Below are positions 1 through 7,758 of a DNA stretch of 64,000 nucleotides, one piece after another. The position numbers and the translations under genes are program-made. The notes under the pieces were generated by a model, which was not told where the DNA came from, searched no databases, and was given only the letters and a program-made list of their open reading frames with translations. Position 1 is the first letter of the stretch; the number at the start of each line of letters is the position of its first letter. Source of the DNA: Treponema sp. (lineage in GTDB: Bacteria; Spirochaetota; Spirochaetia; Treponematales; Treponemataceae); NCBI GenBank assembly GCA_017464425.1, contig JAFUDX010000041.1:1-64000 (forward strand), in the 5' to 3' direction.

Positions 1-462
1 CACCTTAAGCCCGTAGATGTCCGCAATCTCCTGTATGCGTTTTGTGTCGCAGGGCGTACCATATACATGCACCGGCATAATCGCCGTAGTTTTCGGAGTG
101 ATTGCAGCCTCTATTTTCTCTGGGTCGATATTGCCGTCTTCCTCGCGCACGTCCACGAACACGGGCTTCAAATTGTTCCACCAGATTGAATGCGTAGTCG
201 CCACAAAGCTATACGGCGTGGTAATCACCTCGCCCGTAATGCGCAGAGCCTGCAATGCCGTGATAAGCGGCAGGGTTCCGTTCGTGAAAAGCGAGAGATA
301 CGGCACACCGAGATACTCTGCAAGGGCTTTTTCAAGCTGCTGATGGTAGTGTCCGTTGTTTGTGAGCCACTTGCGATTAAAAATATCTTCAAGATAAGCC
401 TCAAAATCCTGTAAATTTGGCAACAACGGACTTGTTACGGTGATTGTTTTTTGTTCAGACAT
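1..462 (-). CDS. DegT/DnrJ/EryC1/StrS-family sugar aminotransferase, 3' end cut by window edge
   Basis: The first 154 codons of a PLP-dependent nucleotide-sugar aminotransferase are visible, and the gene runs off the left edge. The start ATG is at 462, one base after the flippase stop codon. The N-terminus has the family's usual short lead (TVTSPLLPNLQDFEAYL), the LTNNGHYHQQLEKALAEYLG segment near residues 33-52, and the cofactor-phosphate region TNGTLPLITALQAL near 61-74. A PVHVYG segment lies near residue 130. The catalytic lysine would lie beyond the window. Such enzymes make amino sugars for O-antigen or capsule repeat units, which fits its place after the flippase in locus 1. The family is clear; the sugar substrate cannot be told. 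Confidence 0.9.
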   Translation of the reverse strand, partial: MSEQKTITVTSPLLPNLQDFEAYLEDIFNRKWLTNNGHYHQQLEKALAEYLGVPYLSLFTNGTLPLITALQALRITGEVITTPYSFVATTHSIWWNNLKPVFVDVREEDGNIDPEKIEAAITPKTTAIMPVHVYGTPCDTKRIQEIADIYGLKV

Positions 463-463
463 A

Positions 464-1924
464 TTACTTTTTCTGAAATTCCTTTATCGTCACGATAAAA
501 TAGTCAAAAACCTCTAGTTTAAATAACTTTGAGAAAAAGATGTATAACAGGCCACCTAATGTAATCTGGAGTATAAGCAATAAAATGAGAGGCATCGCAA
601 CAAAATGCAAACTCCAAACAACTGCACTCATAAAAACCGAAAGCAAAAAAGCAGGAAGCAAATCTTTAATTTGCTCCAAATATGAATAATTCATCAGTTT
701 TTTGTTGGGATAGGAATTTATAAATGTCGATATAAAACCAAGAACAACTTGTCCAATTGCCATTGCATAAATTCCAAACGGAATAGTAACGAATAATGAA
801 ATCACGACCAGTATCTTCTTGATAATTTCAAGTTTTAAGAAAATATCGCTCCGCCCAAGAGCATTTATTCCTGTCAAATTTGCGGTATGAAGCGGATACA
901 AAGCATACGATAGACATGCTAGTTGCAAAAAAGGCACACAAGGCAACCACTTCTCTGTCAACAATAGTTTTACAAGTGGTTCTGCAATGGCAGCCAAACC
1001 AAACATACAAGGCATTAATACATAGGCAGATGTACTTATTGAACGCCGTGTGATTCTTTTTACTTCTTCAAGGTTATCATTATGAGAAGAAAGCGTCGGC
1101 AACATAACACTCTGAATTGAGCCATCCAGATTTGTTGCTATGACTTGAGGAAATTGCTGTCCTCGATTAAACACTCCTAACTGCTCGCTTGAATATATTC
1201 GTCCAATTATCAAATTATAGATATTTCTAAATACCGTATCTAATAGACCAGAGCATAATAACTTCCAACCAAAACCAAACAAGGATTTCAGTCGCACGAA
1301 CGAAAAAATGAGTTTTGGTCTCCATGACACGGTTATCCACAAAATAGCACAGGTTATAAAGATGCTTGTCAACTGCTGTAACACAAGTGCCCACACGCCA
1401 AGACCATTGTAGGCAAGGATTATACCGACAAATCCTGATACAATCACAGCCCCCATGCTGCTAAAAAAGAAGCGTTTAAACTGCATCATTTTTGAGACAT
1501 AGGCAACCTGCACACTATTAATAGCCCCAAAAAATAATGTGACAGATAACACTCGTAGCAATGGAGTGAGTATTGACTGATTATAAAAGCGTGATATTAC
1601 GGGAGCTACAAAAAATAAAACTATGTAAAAAAATGCCGCAAAAAGTAAACTAAAATAAAAGACTGATGAAAAATCAATATCATCACTCTCTTTTTTCTGA
1701 ATTAAAGCCGTATTAAACCCATTCTGAATAAAGACATTCGCAATCTGAATAAACACGAGCAATAATGCAATGATTCCATAATCTGACGGAGAAACCAAAC
1801 GCGCAAGGATAATTGATAACACAAACTGAACTCCCTGCACTCCTCCCCGTTCCAAAAATTTCCAAATGAGAGAGGATATTACCGTATTCTTTGTAACTAG
1901 CTGTTGGTAATCCAAATTTTTCAA
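464..1924 (-). CDS. Polysaccharide flippase, MOP/MVF superfamily (Wzx/WzxC-like)
   Basis: This 486-residue protein is almost entirely hydrophobic, with about 12 to 14 predicted membrane spans. It starts with the amphipathic lead and GGVQGVQFVLSIILARLVSP segment typical of O-antigen or teichuronic-acid flippases. It would move lipid-linked glycan repeat units across the inner membrane. It is the third gene of minus-strand locus 1, after a NusG-like antiterminator, and its stop is one base before the aminotransferase start. The family is clear, but which glycan it carries cannot be seen. A second, only distantly similar flippase is at 22601-24046. Confidence 0.88.
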   Translation of the reverse strand: MKNLDYQQLVTKNTVISSLIWKFLERGGVQGVQFVLSIILARLVSPSDYGIIALLLVFIQIANVFIQNGFNTALIQKKESDDIDFSSVFYFSLLFAAFFYIVLFFVAPVISRFYNQSILTPLLRVLSVTLFFGAINSVQVAYVSKMMQFKRFFFSSMGAVIVSGFVGIILAYNGLGVWALVLQQLTSIFITCAILWITVSWRPKLIFSFVRLKSLFGFGWKLLCSGLLDTVFRNIYNLIIGRIYSSEQLGVFNRGQQFPQVIATNLDGSIQSVMLPTLSSHNDNLEEVKRITRRSISTSAYVLMPCMFGLAAIAEPLVKLLLTEKWLPCVPFLQLACLSYALYPLHTANLTGINALGRSDIFLKLEIIKKILVVISLFVTIPFGIYAMAIGQVVLGFISTFINSYPNKKLMNYSYLEQIKDLLPAFLLSVFMSAVVWSLHFVAMPLILLLILQITLGGLLYIFFSKLFKLEVFDYFIVTIKEFQKK

Positions 1925-2145
1925 TAGCGAGACAAAAAATTTTTATGTTATGATTTTTCTTTAAAGACAACTCTTCCAAAGAAACTGCGTGGGTTTCAGA
2001 AATTTCTGATGCAGTTCCCAAAATTTTGAATTGTTCGCCACCCGGTATCCGTGCTTGAATCAAGCTCCGTGCCAAACAATGGTTGCCTTTATCCTTTTAT
2101 CTTATTGCAGAATCAGATTCTTGTCAATGTGCGTGTTCTGAAACA
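1925..2145 (-). other. Untranslated leader between the NusG-like gene and the flippase
   Basis: This 221-base stretch has no convincing gene on either strand. An open frame crossing it in the minus direction overlaps the flippase and shows no recognisable domain. Read on the minus strand it can form small hairpins, for example AGAAT-CTG-ATTCT and GCTTG-ATT-CAAGC. NusG paralogues of the LoaP type act on a hairpin in the RNA leader of their own operon, so this is the obvious place to look for such an element. That role is inference. Confidence 0.4.
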
Positions 2146-2676
2146 CTAGTGCGTGCTATCTGCTTTTTTGGCGATTTCATAGGTCAGACCGATGACTCTG
2201 ACGCCGTTCATGAGCTCCACTTCAAAATTCACGCGCTTGTTGCGGCGGTTTACGGCTTTTATCAAGCCTTCCTGCCCTTTAAAAATGCCGTCGAGGATTT
2301 GGATTCGGTCGTTCACATCAAAAGTCACGCGGACGATTGGCATAATCGTGCCGTATTTCAAGAATGAGCGGATAAGCTCCACATCTTCATCGGTCAAAGC
2401 AAGCGGTTCGGTGTTATTCTGAAGGATTTTTACAAAGCCCCTTCCCTTCTGTACAAGGGAAAAGCCGTCAAGAGATTCAGTTTCCCAAAAAACATAGCCG
2501 GGAAACAGCGTATCGATGTATTCCTTGCCGTTTTTGAGACGCATCTGCTTGCCAAGACAATAGAGCCGCCCTGTGCATGCGGTTTCGGGGGAGTCCAGAA
2601 TGGGCTGCATTTCTTTCACGAAATCCCATTCGCTGCCAGTTTTTATGTAAAGACAATAGAACTGCACGATTGTCAC
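2146..2676 (-). CDS. NusG-family specialised transcription antiterminator (LoaP/RfaH/UpxY-like)
   Basis: The 176-residue protein has a NusG N-terminal (NGN) domain over about residues 1-105, with IVQFYCLYIKTGSEWDF at its start and LFPGYVFWE in the middle. A C-terminal KOW domain follows near 118-170 (DRIQILDGIFKGQEGLIKAV). Paralogues of this type load onto RNA polymerase at chosen operons and let it read through terminators in long polysaccharide gene clusters. It is the second gene of locus 1. Its GTG start overlaps the preceding stop as GTGA, so the two are probably translationally coupled. It differs from a housekeeping NusG in being embedded in a glycan operon. Whether it is closest to LoaP or to UpxY cannot be settled here. 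Confidence 0.88.
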   Translation of the reverse strand: MTIVQFYCLYIKTGSEWDFVKEMQPILDSPETACTGRLYCLGKQMRLKNGKEYIDTLFPGYVFWETESLDGFSLVQKGRGFVKILQNNTEPLALTDEDVELIRSFLKYGTIMPIVRVTFDVNDRIQILDGIFKGQEGLIKAVNRRNKRVNFEVELMNGVRVIGLTYEIAKKADSTH

Positions 2677-3083
2677 CCCAAAAAATAGTTCTCAGCGCTG
2701 ATGAATTCACGATCCGAGTCATATACCAACTGAACGGAAAAATGGGTGCTTTCAGGGAAATCCGTTCCGCACAGAAGATTTGTTTCCGGCTTTTCAAGGG
2801 CTTCTTTTTTGACTTCGTTTCCGCCGAGCCAGACCGATTTTTCACTGTCAAAGGTGGGTGCGATGGTGCAGACATAGAGATAGAGATTTTCCACGCCGTA
2901 TGCCGAAAGCCGTGAGAAAATCTCGCAAAGTTCTTCTGCGGGAAGTCCGTTCGGGAAAACCATCAGTTCATCCGAGCCATATGAGCCACCTTCCTGAGAC
3001 GAGAGAAAGTCATACATTCCGTCAACTTTTTTCTGAATGTGTCCTTCAGGTGCAGAACCAAAAAGAAGCGCGAACCTGCTCAA
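2673..3083 (-). CDS. GSAPE-motif protein of unknown function, first gene of glycan locus 1
   Basis: I do not recognise this 136-residue protein. It starts at a TTG (3083) about 8 bases after AGGGGTG. The N-terminus ALLFGSAPEGHIQKK is followed by a region rich in Gly and Ser, then VFPNGLPAEEL, a strand ending in LYVC, and a C-terminal V-YDSDREFISAENYF segment. A homologue at 25969-26421 shares all these landmarks (ALLCGSAPE, IIFPNGVPE, LLYFC, VMYEADGELVSEES). Alternating short strands and helices suggest a Rossmann-like or caspase-like fold, but no His-Cys pair is conserved between the copies. Both copies are the first gene of a glycan operon and face an XRE regulator, so a role in operon control or glycan assembly is inferred. 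Confidence 0.75.
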   Translation of the reverse strand: MSRFALLFGSAPEGHIQKKVDGMYDFLSSQEGGSYGSDELMVFPNGLPAEELCEIFSRLSAYGVENLYLYVCTIAPTFDSEKSVWLGGNEVKKEALEKPETNLLCGTDFPESTHFSVQLVYDSDREFISAENYFLG

Positions 3084-3108
3084 ACTTCACCCCTGCGTTT
3101 GCAAAATC

Positions 3109-3213
3109 AATACATCAAACGACGGATAAAATACATCAATCGATATATCGGGAATTTACAATATCTCATTCGATATATAAATTCAAGAGCAGAATACATC
3201 AATTGACATATAA
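3109..3213. promoter_or_regulatory. Divergent control region with four operator-like repeats
   Basis: Four copies of a motif close to ATACATCAATCGATATAT start at 3110, 3131, 3161 and 3194, in the gap between the minus-strand GSAPE gene and the plus-strand XRE gene. Their spacing is 21, 30 and 33 bases, roughly two to three helical turns. The second copy holds the palindrome CGATATATCG. A TATAAT-like hexamer at 3209-3214 is only a few bases before the XRE start, so binding here would block the regulator's own promoter. The repeats are seen directly; that the XRE protein binds them is inference. Confidence 0.65.
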
Positions 3214-3220
3214 TTTTTGC

Positions 3221-3586
3221 ATGGCGACATTTAAGGAAAATTTACGAAATGAGCTTGATTTTCAGGGATTGACCGTAAAGGAACTTTCAGCAAGGACTGG
3301 AATTATAAAAGGCTCACTCGACAATTATCTTGGGGTCAGGTCATCGATTCCGCCGGCAGATGTCGCCGTTCGTATTGCGGACGCTTTGAATGTGACCGTT
3401 GAATATCTGGTGACGGGAGCGGACAAAAAAATCATCCCCCGTGAGCATGAGAAATTTATGACCTATTTTTCGGTATTAAATGATTATGAAAAACTGACCG
3501 ACAAAAGCAAAAAATCGCTCGCAATCATGATTCACGCGCTTGCAATCGAAGAAGAAAAAGAAGAAAACGCGCAACATACCGTATAA
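3221..3586 (+). CDS. XRE-family (Cro/CI-type) DNA-binding regulator
   Basis: The 121-residue protein has a helix-turn-helix over about residues 5-65: LRNELDFQGLTVKELSARTG and then SLDNYLG, with ALNVTVEYLVTGAD closing the domain. The C-terminal half is helical and charged and may drive dimerisation. I chose the ATG at 3221, because the frame stays open upstream but the extra sequence lies in the repeat-rich control region and matches no domain. The gene is divergent from the GSAPE-NusG-flippase operon and is likely its repressor and its own. The same domain layout is seen at 6129-6455. Confidence 0.85.
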   Translation: MATFKENLRNELDFQGLTVKELSARTGIIKGSLDNYLGVRSSIPPADVAVRIADALNVTVEYLVTGADKKIIPREHEKFMTYFSVLNDYEKLTDKSKKSLAIMIHALAIEEEKEENAQHTV

Positions 3587-3744
3587 TTTTCATACCACTT
3601 GCACAATTTTCTAAAATCCGTTAGATTAATCCTCGCTTGAGATTGAATCTTGGGTGCGTTCCGCGCTTGAGCCTCATGCGTTTTTCACTTCTGAATGGCG
3701 TAGTTTAACAATCTTTGCAAAATCTAAACGGCAAGGAGAAAATT

Positions 3745-4212
3745 ATGCCAAAGTCTTTATTTCAAGAAATCATTTTTACGATTCTCATGGTTTTTGTGAT
3801 GGTGTACGCGCTTATCTGCTACAACATGTCGCTCGCGATTGGTGATTTGTCGAACGCGGTGTTTTTGGGCGCGTTCAAGGAGCTTTTGATTATGGCTCCG
3901 ATTGCGTTCGTGCTCGACATGCTCGTTGCAGGCCCGCTCGCAAAAAAATTCACATTCCGCCTGTTCAATCCCGCCGAAACGAAGCCGATTTTTCTGATTC
4001 TTTCGATTTCGGTGCTCTCGATTATGTTCATGTGCCCGCTCATGAGCCTCGCCGCAACGATTATCTTCAAGGGCGGGCTTTTGCAGAGCGAAGTCGTCGC
4101 GATTTGGATTAAAACGACGATTCTGAACTTCCCGATGGCGTTTTTCTGGCAGCTGTGCTTCGCAGGTCCTGTAGTACGGCGGATTTTTGGCGTGGTGTTT
4201 GGAAGAAAATAA
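3745..4212 (+). CDS. DUF2798-family membrane protein
   Basis: This 155-residue protein has four hydrophobic spans, in two similar halves of two spans each (FTILMVFVMVYALICYNM and later FLILSISVLSIMFMCPLM), which is the DUF2798 pattern. The ATG at 3745 is chosen because an AAGGAG site lies 8 bases before it; an ATG ten codons upstream lacks such a site. Each half starts with an aromatic and Ile-rich span followed by the residues ALICYNM or PLMSLAA. The function of the family is unknown. It stands alone between the XRE gene and the phosphomutase. The 158 bases before it (3587-3744) hold nothing I recognise. Confidence 0.75.
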   Translation: MPKSLFQEIIFTILMVFVMVYALICYNMSLAIGDLSNAVFLGAFKELLIMAPIAFVLDMLVAGPLAKKFTFRLFNPAETKPIFLILSISVLSIMFMCPLMSLAATIIFKGGLLQSEVVAIWIKTTILNFPMAFFWQLCFAGPVVRRIFGVVFGRK

Positions 4213-4258
4213 ACCACAGTCGTTGAATCCGCAGCCCGTTCCGTGCTAAAATCTTCCC

Positions 4259-6070
4259 ATGAACCACGGAATGATTACATCTGCATCTGGGTGGCGAAAG
4301 GTTTTCGCGCTCTCAGGCAACGAAGAAGATAAAACACAAGAAATCAGCGAAAACGACCGCATTTTGGCAGGAATTTGTGCGCTCGTTTTTGCGGACTATA
4401 TTTCAGAAAAGGCAAAAAATCCCGTCATCATTGTGGGAAGAGACACGCGCCCCACAGGAAAAGCGATTTGCGAGGCGATGTTAAAAATTCTTGCCGAAAA
4501 AAATGTCCGCGTAAAATATCCCGGAATCATCGCCGCGCCAGAAATTATGGCATACGGAAAAACGGCTGACGGATTCATCTATATTTCTGCGAGCCACAAT
4601 CCCATCGGTCACAACGGAATCAAATTCGGCTTGAATGACGGCGGAGTTTTGAACGGCACGGAAAATGCAAAACTTGTGAAGGCACTGAACGAGAAACTTT
4701 CTGATGAGGGTGAAATCGAGCGAATCAGAGGAATTCTGAATCAGAAAAAATCGGCAAAAAACTCGCAATCTGTCGAAGAAGCCTGCAATGAAGTAAACGA
4801 AATCCGAGCCGCGAGCGAAAAATCAAAAATCGAGGCGAAAAATGCCTATTTTGCGTTCTCGAAAGAAGTGATTTCTGCAAGCAGCGATTCAGCCGAACAA
4901 GAGAGGCTTTTTTCAAAAATCAAAGAATCTGTCGCACAAAACAGAATCGGAATCGTCGCCGACATGAACGGCTCGGCACGAACGCTTTCAATCGACACGC
5001 AGGTTTTCAAATCATGCGGAATTTTTTTCTACGGCTTGAGCACCGAGCCTGGTCAAATCGCGCACGCAATTATCCCAGAGCCTGAAAATCTCGTGTGGGC
5101 GGCGGCGGAAATGGAGCGGCTTCAAAAAGAGGGCAAAAGCGAAGTCAAACTCGGCTACATGCCCGATTGCGACGGCGACCGCGGAAACATCGTCTTTTGG
5201 AACGAAAAAAGGCAGAAGGCGGAAGTTTTAAAGGCACAGGAAGTCTTTGCGCTCTCGGTGCTTTCCGAACTCGCCTACATGAAATATCTCGGCGTGGCAG
5301 AAAATCTTGCGGTGGCGGCGAACTGCCCCACTTCAATGCGGATTGACGAAATCGCCTCTGTATTCGGGGCAAAAATCTTCCGCGCGGAAGTGGGCGAAGC
5401 GAATGTGGTGAACCTGGCGCGAAAAAAGCGAGAGGAAGGCTTCACCGTGCGCATTTTGGGCGAAGGAAGCAACGGCGGAAACATCACGCATCCTGCCGCC
5501 GTGCGCGACCCCCTGAACACGATTTTTGCGCTCGTCAAACTCCTCGTTCTCCGCGATTCTGTTGAAGGCGGCAAAACGCAAAAAGGCTTGTTCCACATTT
5601 GGTGCGACGCGCGAAATCTTCCCTATAAAAACGACTTCACGCTCGCCGATGTGATTGAAACGCTCCCCCCTTACACCACCACGGGCGTCGCCGAAGAGCG
5701 GGCAATTTTAAAAATCAAAGCAGGCGACCATGCCGTCTTAAAAGGAAAATTCCAAAAAATCTTTGAAGAAGAATGGAGCGCAAAAAAATCAGAGCTTTCT
5801 TCAAAATACGGAATCGAAAATTACGAAGCAATCGGCACGAACGGCACGGAAGAAACGCGCTCGCTCGCTGATTATGCCAAAAACGGTAAGGGCGGGCTTA
5901 AAATCCTCTTTTCCGACAAAAACAAAAATCCCCTCGCATACATTTGGATGCGCGGAAGCGGCACGGAGCCAGTGTTCAGGGTTCTGTGCGATGTAAAAGG
6001 AAGCAAGAGCGAAGAAGAGCGAGAACTTCTCGAATGGGAGAGAAGCATGATTCTAAAGGCGGATGAGTAA
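4259..6070 (+). CDS. Phosphohexomutase (phosphoglucomutase/phosphomannomutase family), long form
   Basis: This enzyme would interconvert hexose 1- and 6-phosphates. The phosphoserine loop ISASHNPIGHNG puts the catalytic Ser at 112, the metal loop PDCDGDRG is at 302-309, the sugar-specificity loop GEGSNGG is near 403, and the phosphate-binding RGSGTEPVFR closes the protein. At 603 residues it is longer than the usual 450-580, because of inserted charged helices around 145-225. It starts at the ATG at 4259. It has no operon partner on its strand. A second, different phosphomutase is at 9750-11528, so the two probably have different sugar preferences, perhaps mannose and glucose. The substrate is not decided by the sequence. 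Confidence 0.85.
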   Translation: MNHGMITSASGWRKVFALSGNEEDKTQEISENDRILAGICALVFADYISEKAKNPVIIVGRDTRPTGKAICEAMLKILAEKNVRVKYPGIIAAPEIMAYGKTADGFIYISASHNPIGHNGIKFGLNDGGVLNGTENAKLVKALNEKLSDEGEIERIRGILNQKKSAKNSQSVEEACNEVNEIRAASEKSKIEAKNAYFAFSKEVISASSDSAEQERLFSKIKESVAQNRIGIVADMNGSARTLSIDTQVFKSCGIFFYGLSTEPGQIAHAIIPEPENLVWAAAEMERLQKEGKSEVKLGYMPDCDGDRGNIVFWNEKRQKAEVLKAQEVFALSVLSELAYMKYLGVAENLAVAANCPTSMRIDEIASVFGAKIFRAEVGEANVVNLARKKREEGFTVRILGEGSNGGNITHPAAVRDPLNTIFALVKLLVLRDSVEGGKTQKGLFHIWCDARNLPYKNDFTLADVIETLPPYTTTGVAEERAILKIKAGDHAVLKGKFQKIFEEEWSAKKSELSSKYGIENYEAIGTNGTEETRSLADYAKNGKGGLKILFSDKNKNPLAYIWMRGSGTEPVFRVLCDVKGSKSEEERELLEWERSMILKADE

Positions 6071-6128
6071 GCGCAATCTTACATTATAAAATAACTCGCC
6101 GTAGGAGATGCGGAACAGTTTGTTGAAA

Positions 6129-6455
6129 TTACACATACTTTTCGCTCATTGAATCAATCAATGCCGTCACCAATTGCACATCATTTTGGGAAAAACGCCG
6201 TAATTTTCGGGCAAGTGACTGAACATCTATCGCATTTTCCTCAGACATTTCTGAGTTTGTACCTGTGACAAGATAATCCAATGACACATTGAGCGTTTTC
6301 GCAATTTTTGCAGCATTATCGACCGTAGGAACGACCGTGCTTCCAGAACGATATTTATTGAGCGTGTTTATGCTCAATCCTGTTTTTTCGGCAAGTTCTT
6401 TGACCTGCATTCCCTGATATTCCAACTCATCCCGAAGATTTTCCGCAAAGCCCAT
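6129..6455 (-). CDS. XRE-family (Cro/CI-type) DNA-binding regulator
   Basis: This 108-residue protein has a helix-turn-helix over about residues 5-65 (LRDELEYQGMQVKELAEKTG, then SINTLNKYRSG) followed by ALNVSLDYLVTGTN. It is a clear paralogue of the regulator at 3221-3586, with the same lead and the same LNV--YLVTG end of domain. The C-terminal part (LARKLRRFSQNDVQLVTALI) resembles the dimerisation tail of CI-like repressors. It is divergent from the frameshifted acyltransferase at 6591, and the gap between them carries an AT-rich dyad and a promoter. It may control that gene; this is inference from position only. Confidence 0.85.
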   Translation of the reverse strand: MGFAENLRDELEYQGMQVKELAEKTGLSINTLNKYRSGSTVVPTVDNAAKIAKTLNVSLDYLVTGTNSEMSEENAIDVQSLARKLRRFSQNDVQLVTALIDSMSEKYV

Positions 6456-6482
6456 ATCATAATTTATGTAATATATGACATC

Positions 6483-6512
6483 TTGACTAAATAAAAAGTC
6501 TTAAAGTATAGT
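6483..6512 (+). promoter_or_regulatory. Sigma-70-type promoter for the acyltransferase
   Basis: A TTGACT -35 box (6483-6488) is followed after 18 bases by a TATAGT -10 box (6507-6512), about 80 bases before the acyltransferase start. The region between this promoter and the divergent XRE gene is very AT-rich and could hold the regulator's operator. Confidence 0.55.
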
Positions 6513-6590
6513 TATGGAATAAAATCTGTAATAAAAGGCTTTTTTTACACAGATTTTTGCCATTTTTGGACTTCTTACTTGGGGAAAAAG

Positions 6591-7758
6591 ATGAATCAAA
6601 ATGAAATCAATTCTGAAAATCAAGTTCAAGTGAAAAAAGAACGGGATTCTAATTTTGAACTTTTGCGAATTTTTGCGATGTTTTTGATAATTATGTCGCA
6701 TTTAAATCAGCACGGTCTATGGTTTTCACCGAATCTTTCATTGACGATGAACTATTTTTGTTCGAGTTCGGTGTTTTCAGGTCTAGGAGCAATAGGAAAT
6801 TGGCTTTTCATTTTTGTTTCAGGGTATTTTATTTCTGAAAATTCTTTTTCGTGGAAGAAACTGTTTCGCCTATGGTTTCAGGTGTTTTCGATTTCCGTAC
6901 TGATTGGCATTACAACATGGATTTCAAAGATTGCCGTTGTACCACACTGGGCTCCAGACGCTATGGAAACATACAATCAGCAAGGATTTTTTGCCGCAGC
7001 CCGACAGATGCGATTATACGATTTGATAACTTCATTCTTACCGAGTTACCGAAGCAACAACTGGTTCGCTACCGCATACATGACTTTTTTTCTGCTGATG
7101 CCGATTCTTGGCATAATTACAAAGCGAATTACTCAAGAGGAACACAAAAGACTGATTATCATTCTTTCGGCAATTACGGTTGTTATTCCTATGCTTCCCG
7201 GAGAAGTTTTTTTTCCGTCCATCGAGCATCGGGGTGTTTATTCTCGGATTTTTCATTGCTAAATATATCCGTATGTATAACCCGGTTTTCCTTGAAAAGA
7301 CGAAGCGAAATATTCTGTTCGGATTGTCTCTGTATACACTCGGCTGTCTTTGGGCGGTGTTTTGCACGGTTTTCGTTCATCATATTACTGTTCCTGAAAA
7401 CTATTACATCGCATTCAAAAGTGTTTTTCTCAGTACAAATTCCCTGTCCACGATGCTCTGCGCGTTGGTCATCTTCTGCGTGTTTCGTTCGCTAAAAATC
7501 CCATACAGTCGTTTTATCAATATGATTGCCTCCACCACATTCGGCGTGTACCTGATTCACGAGAATCTACTGATTAACAAATGGTGGTGGCATACAGTAT
7601 GCAAACTTGACAGTTTTATCTCATCGCCCCTGCTCTTGCCGTATATGATTTTGTGTGCACTTGTCACATTCGCGATTTGTACTTTTCTTGAACTGTTACG
7701 CAAGTACTGTCTTGAAAAGCCAATCGAACGCATTCTGACACGACGAAAGCGTACTTAG
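6591..7758 (+). pseudogene. Acyltransferase-3-family membrane O-acyltransferase, split by a frameshift at a T8 run
   Basis: The first frame (6591-7262) starts with NFELLRIFAMFLIIMSHLNQ, the N-terminal signature of acyltransferase family 3, which acetylates cell-surface glycans, and runs through about six spans to a stop. The remaining spans and the C-terminus (GVYLIHENLLINKWWW) continue in the next forward frame up to 7758. The break falls at eight Ts (7207-7214). Losing one T joins the frames as GEVFFRPSSIGVFILG and gives a protein of about 388 residues, the normal family length. The start is the ATG at 6591 after GGGGA. This may be a pseudogene, a phase-variable gene in its off state, or an assembly error. 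The 3' end overlaps the convergent gene at 7755 by 4 bases. Confidence 0.8.
7207..7214 (+). repeat. T8 homopolymer at the acyltransferase frameshift
   Basis: Eight consecutive Ts sit exactly where the acyltransferase reading frame changes. T7 would give one continuous frame, whereas the T8 seen gives early termination after about 223 residues. Slipped-strand mispairing at such runs is a known cause of phase variation. Confidence 0.75.

Noticed and set aside
1713..2075. An open frame of 120 codons on the minus strand between the flippase and the NusG-like gene
   Set aside because: It overlaps the flippase in another frame, has no recognisable domain, and its composition is that of an intergenic leader.
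2673..3083. GSAPE protein as a caspase-like peptidase
   Set aside because: The strand-helix order is suggestive, but no His-Cys pair is conserved between the two copies.
2858..3220. An upstream extension of the XRE regulator frame
   Set aside because: The extra codons lie across the GSAPE gene and the operator repeats and match no domain; the ATG at 3221 starts the normal XRE fold.
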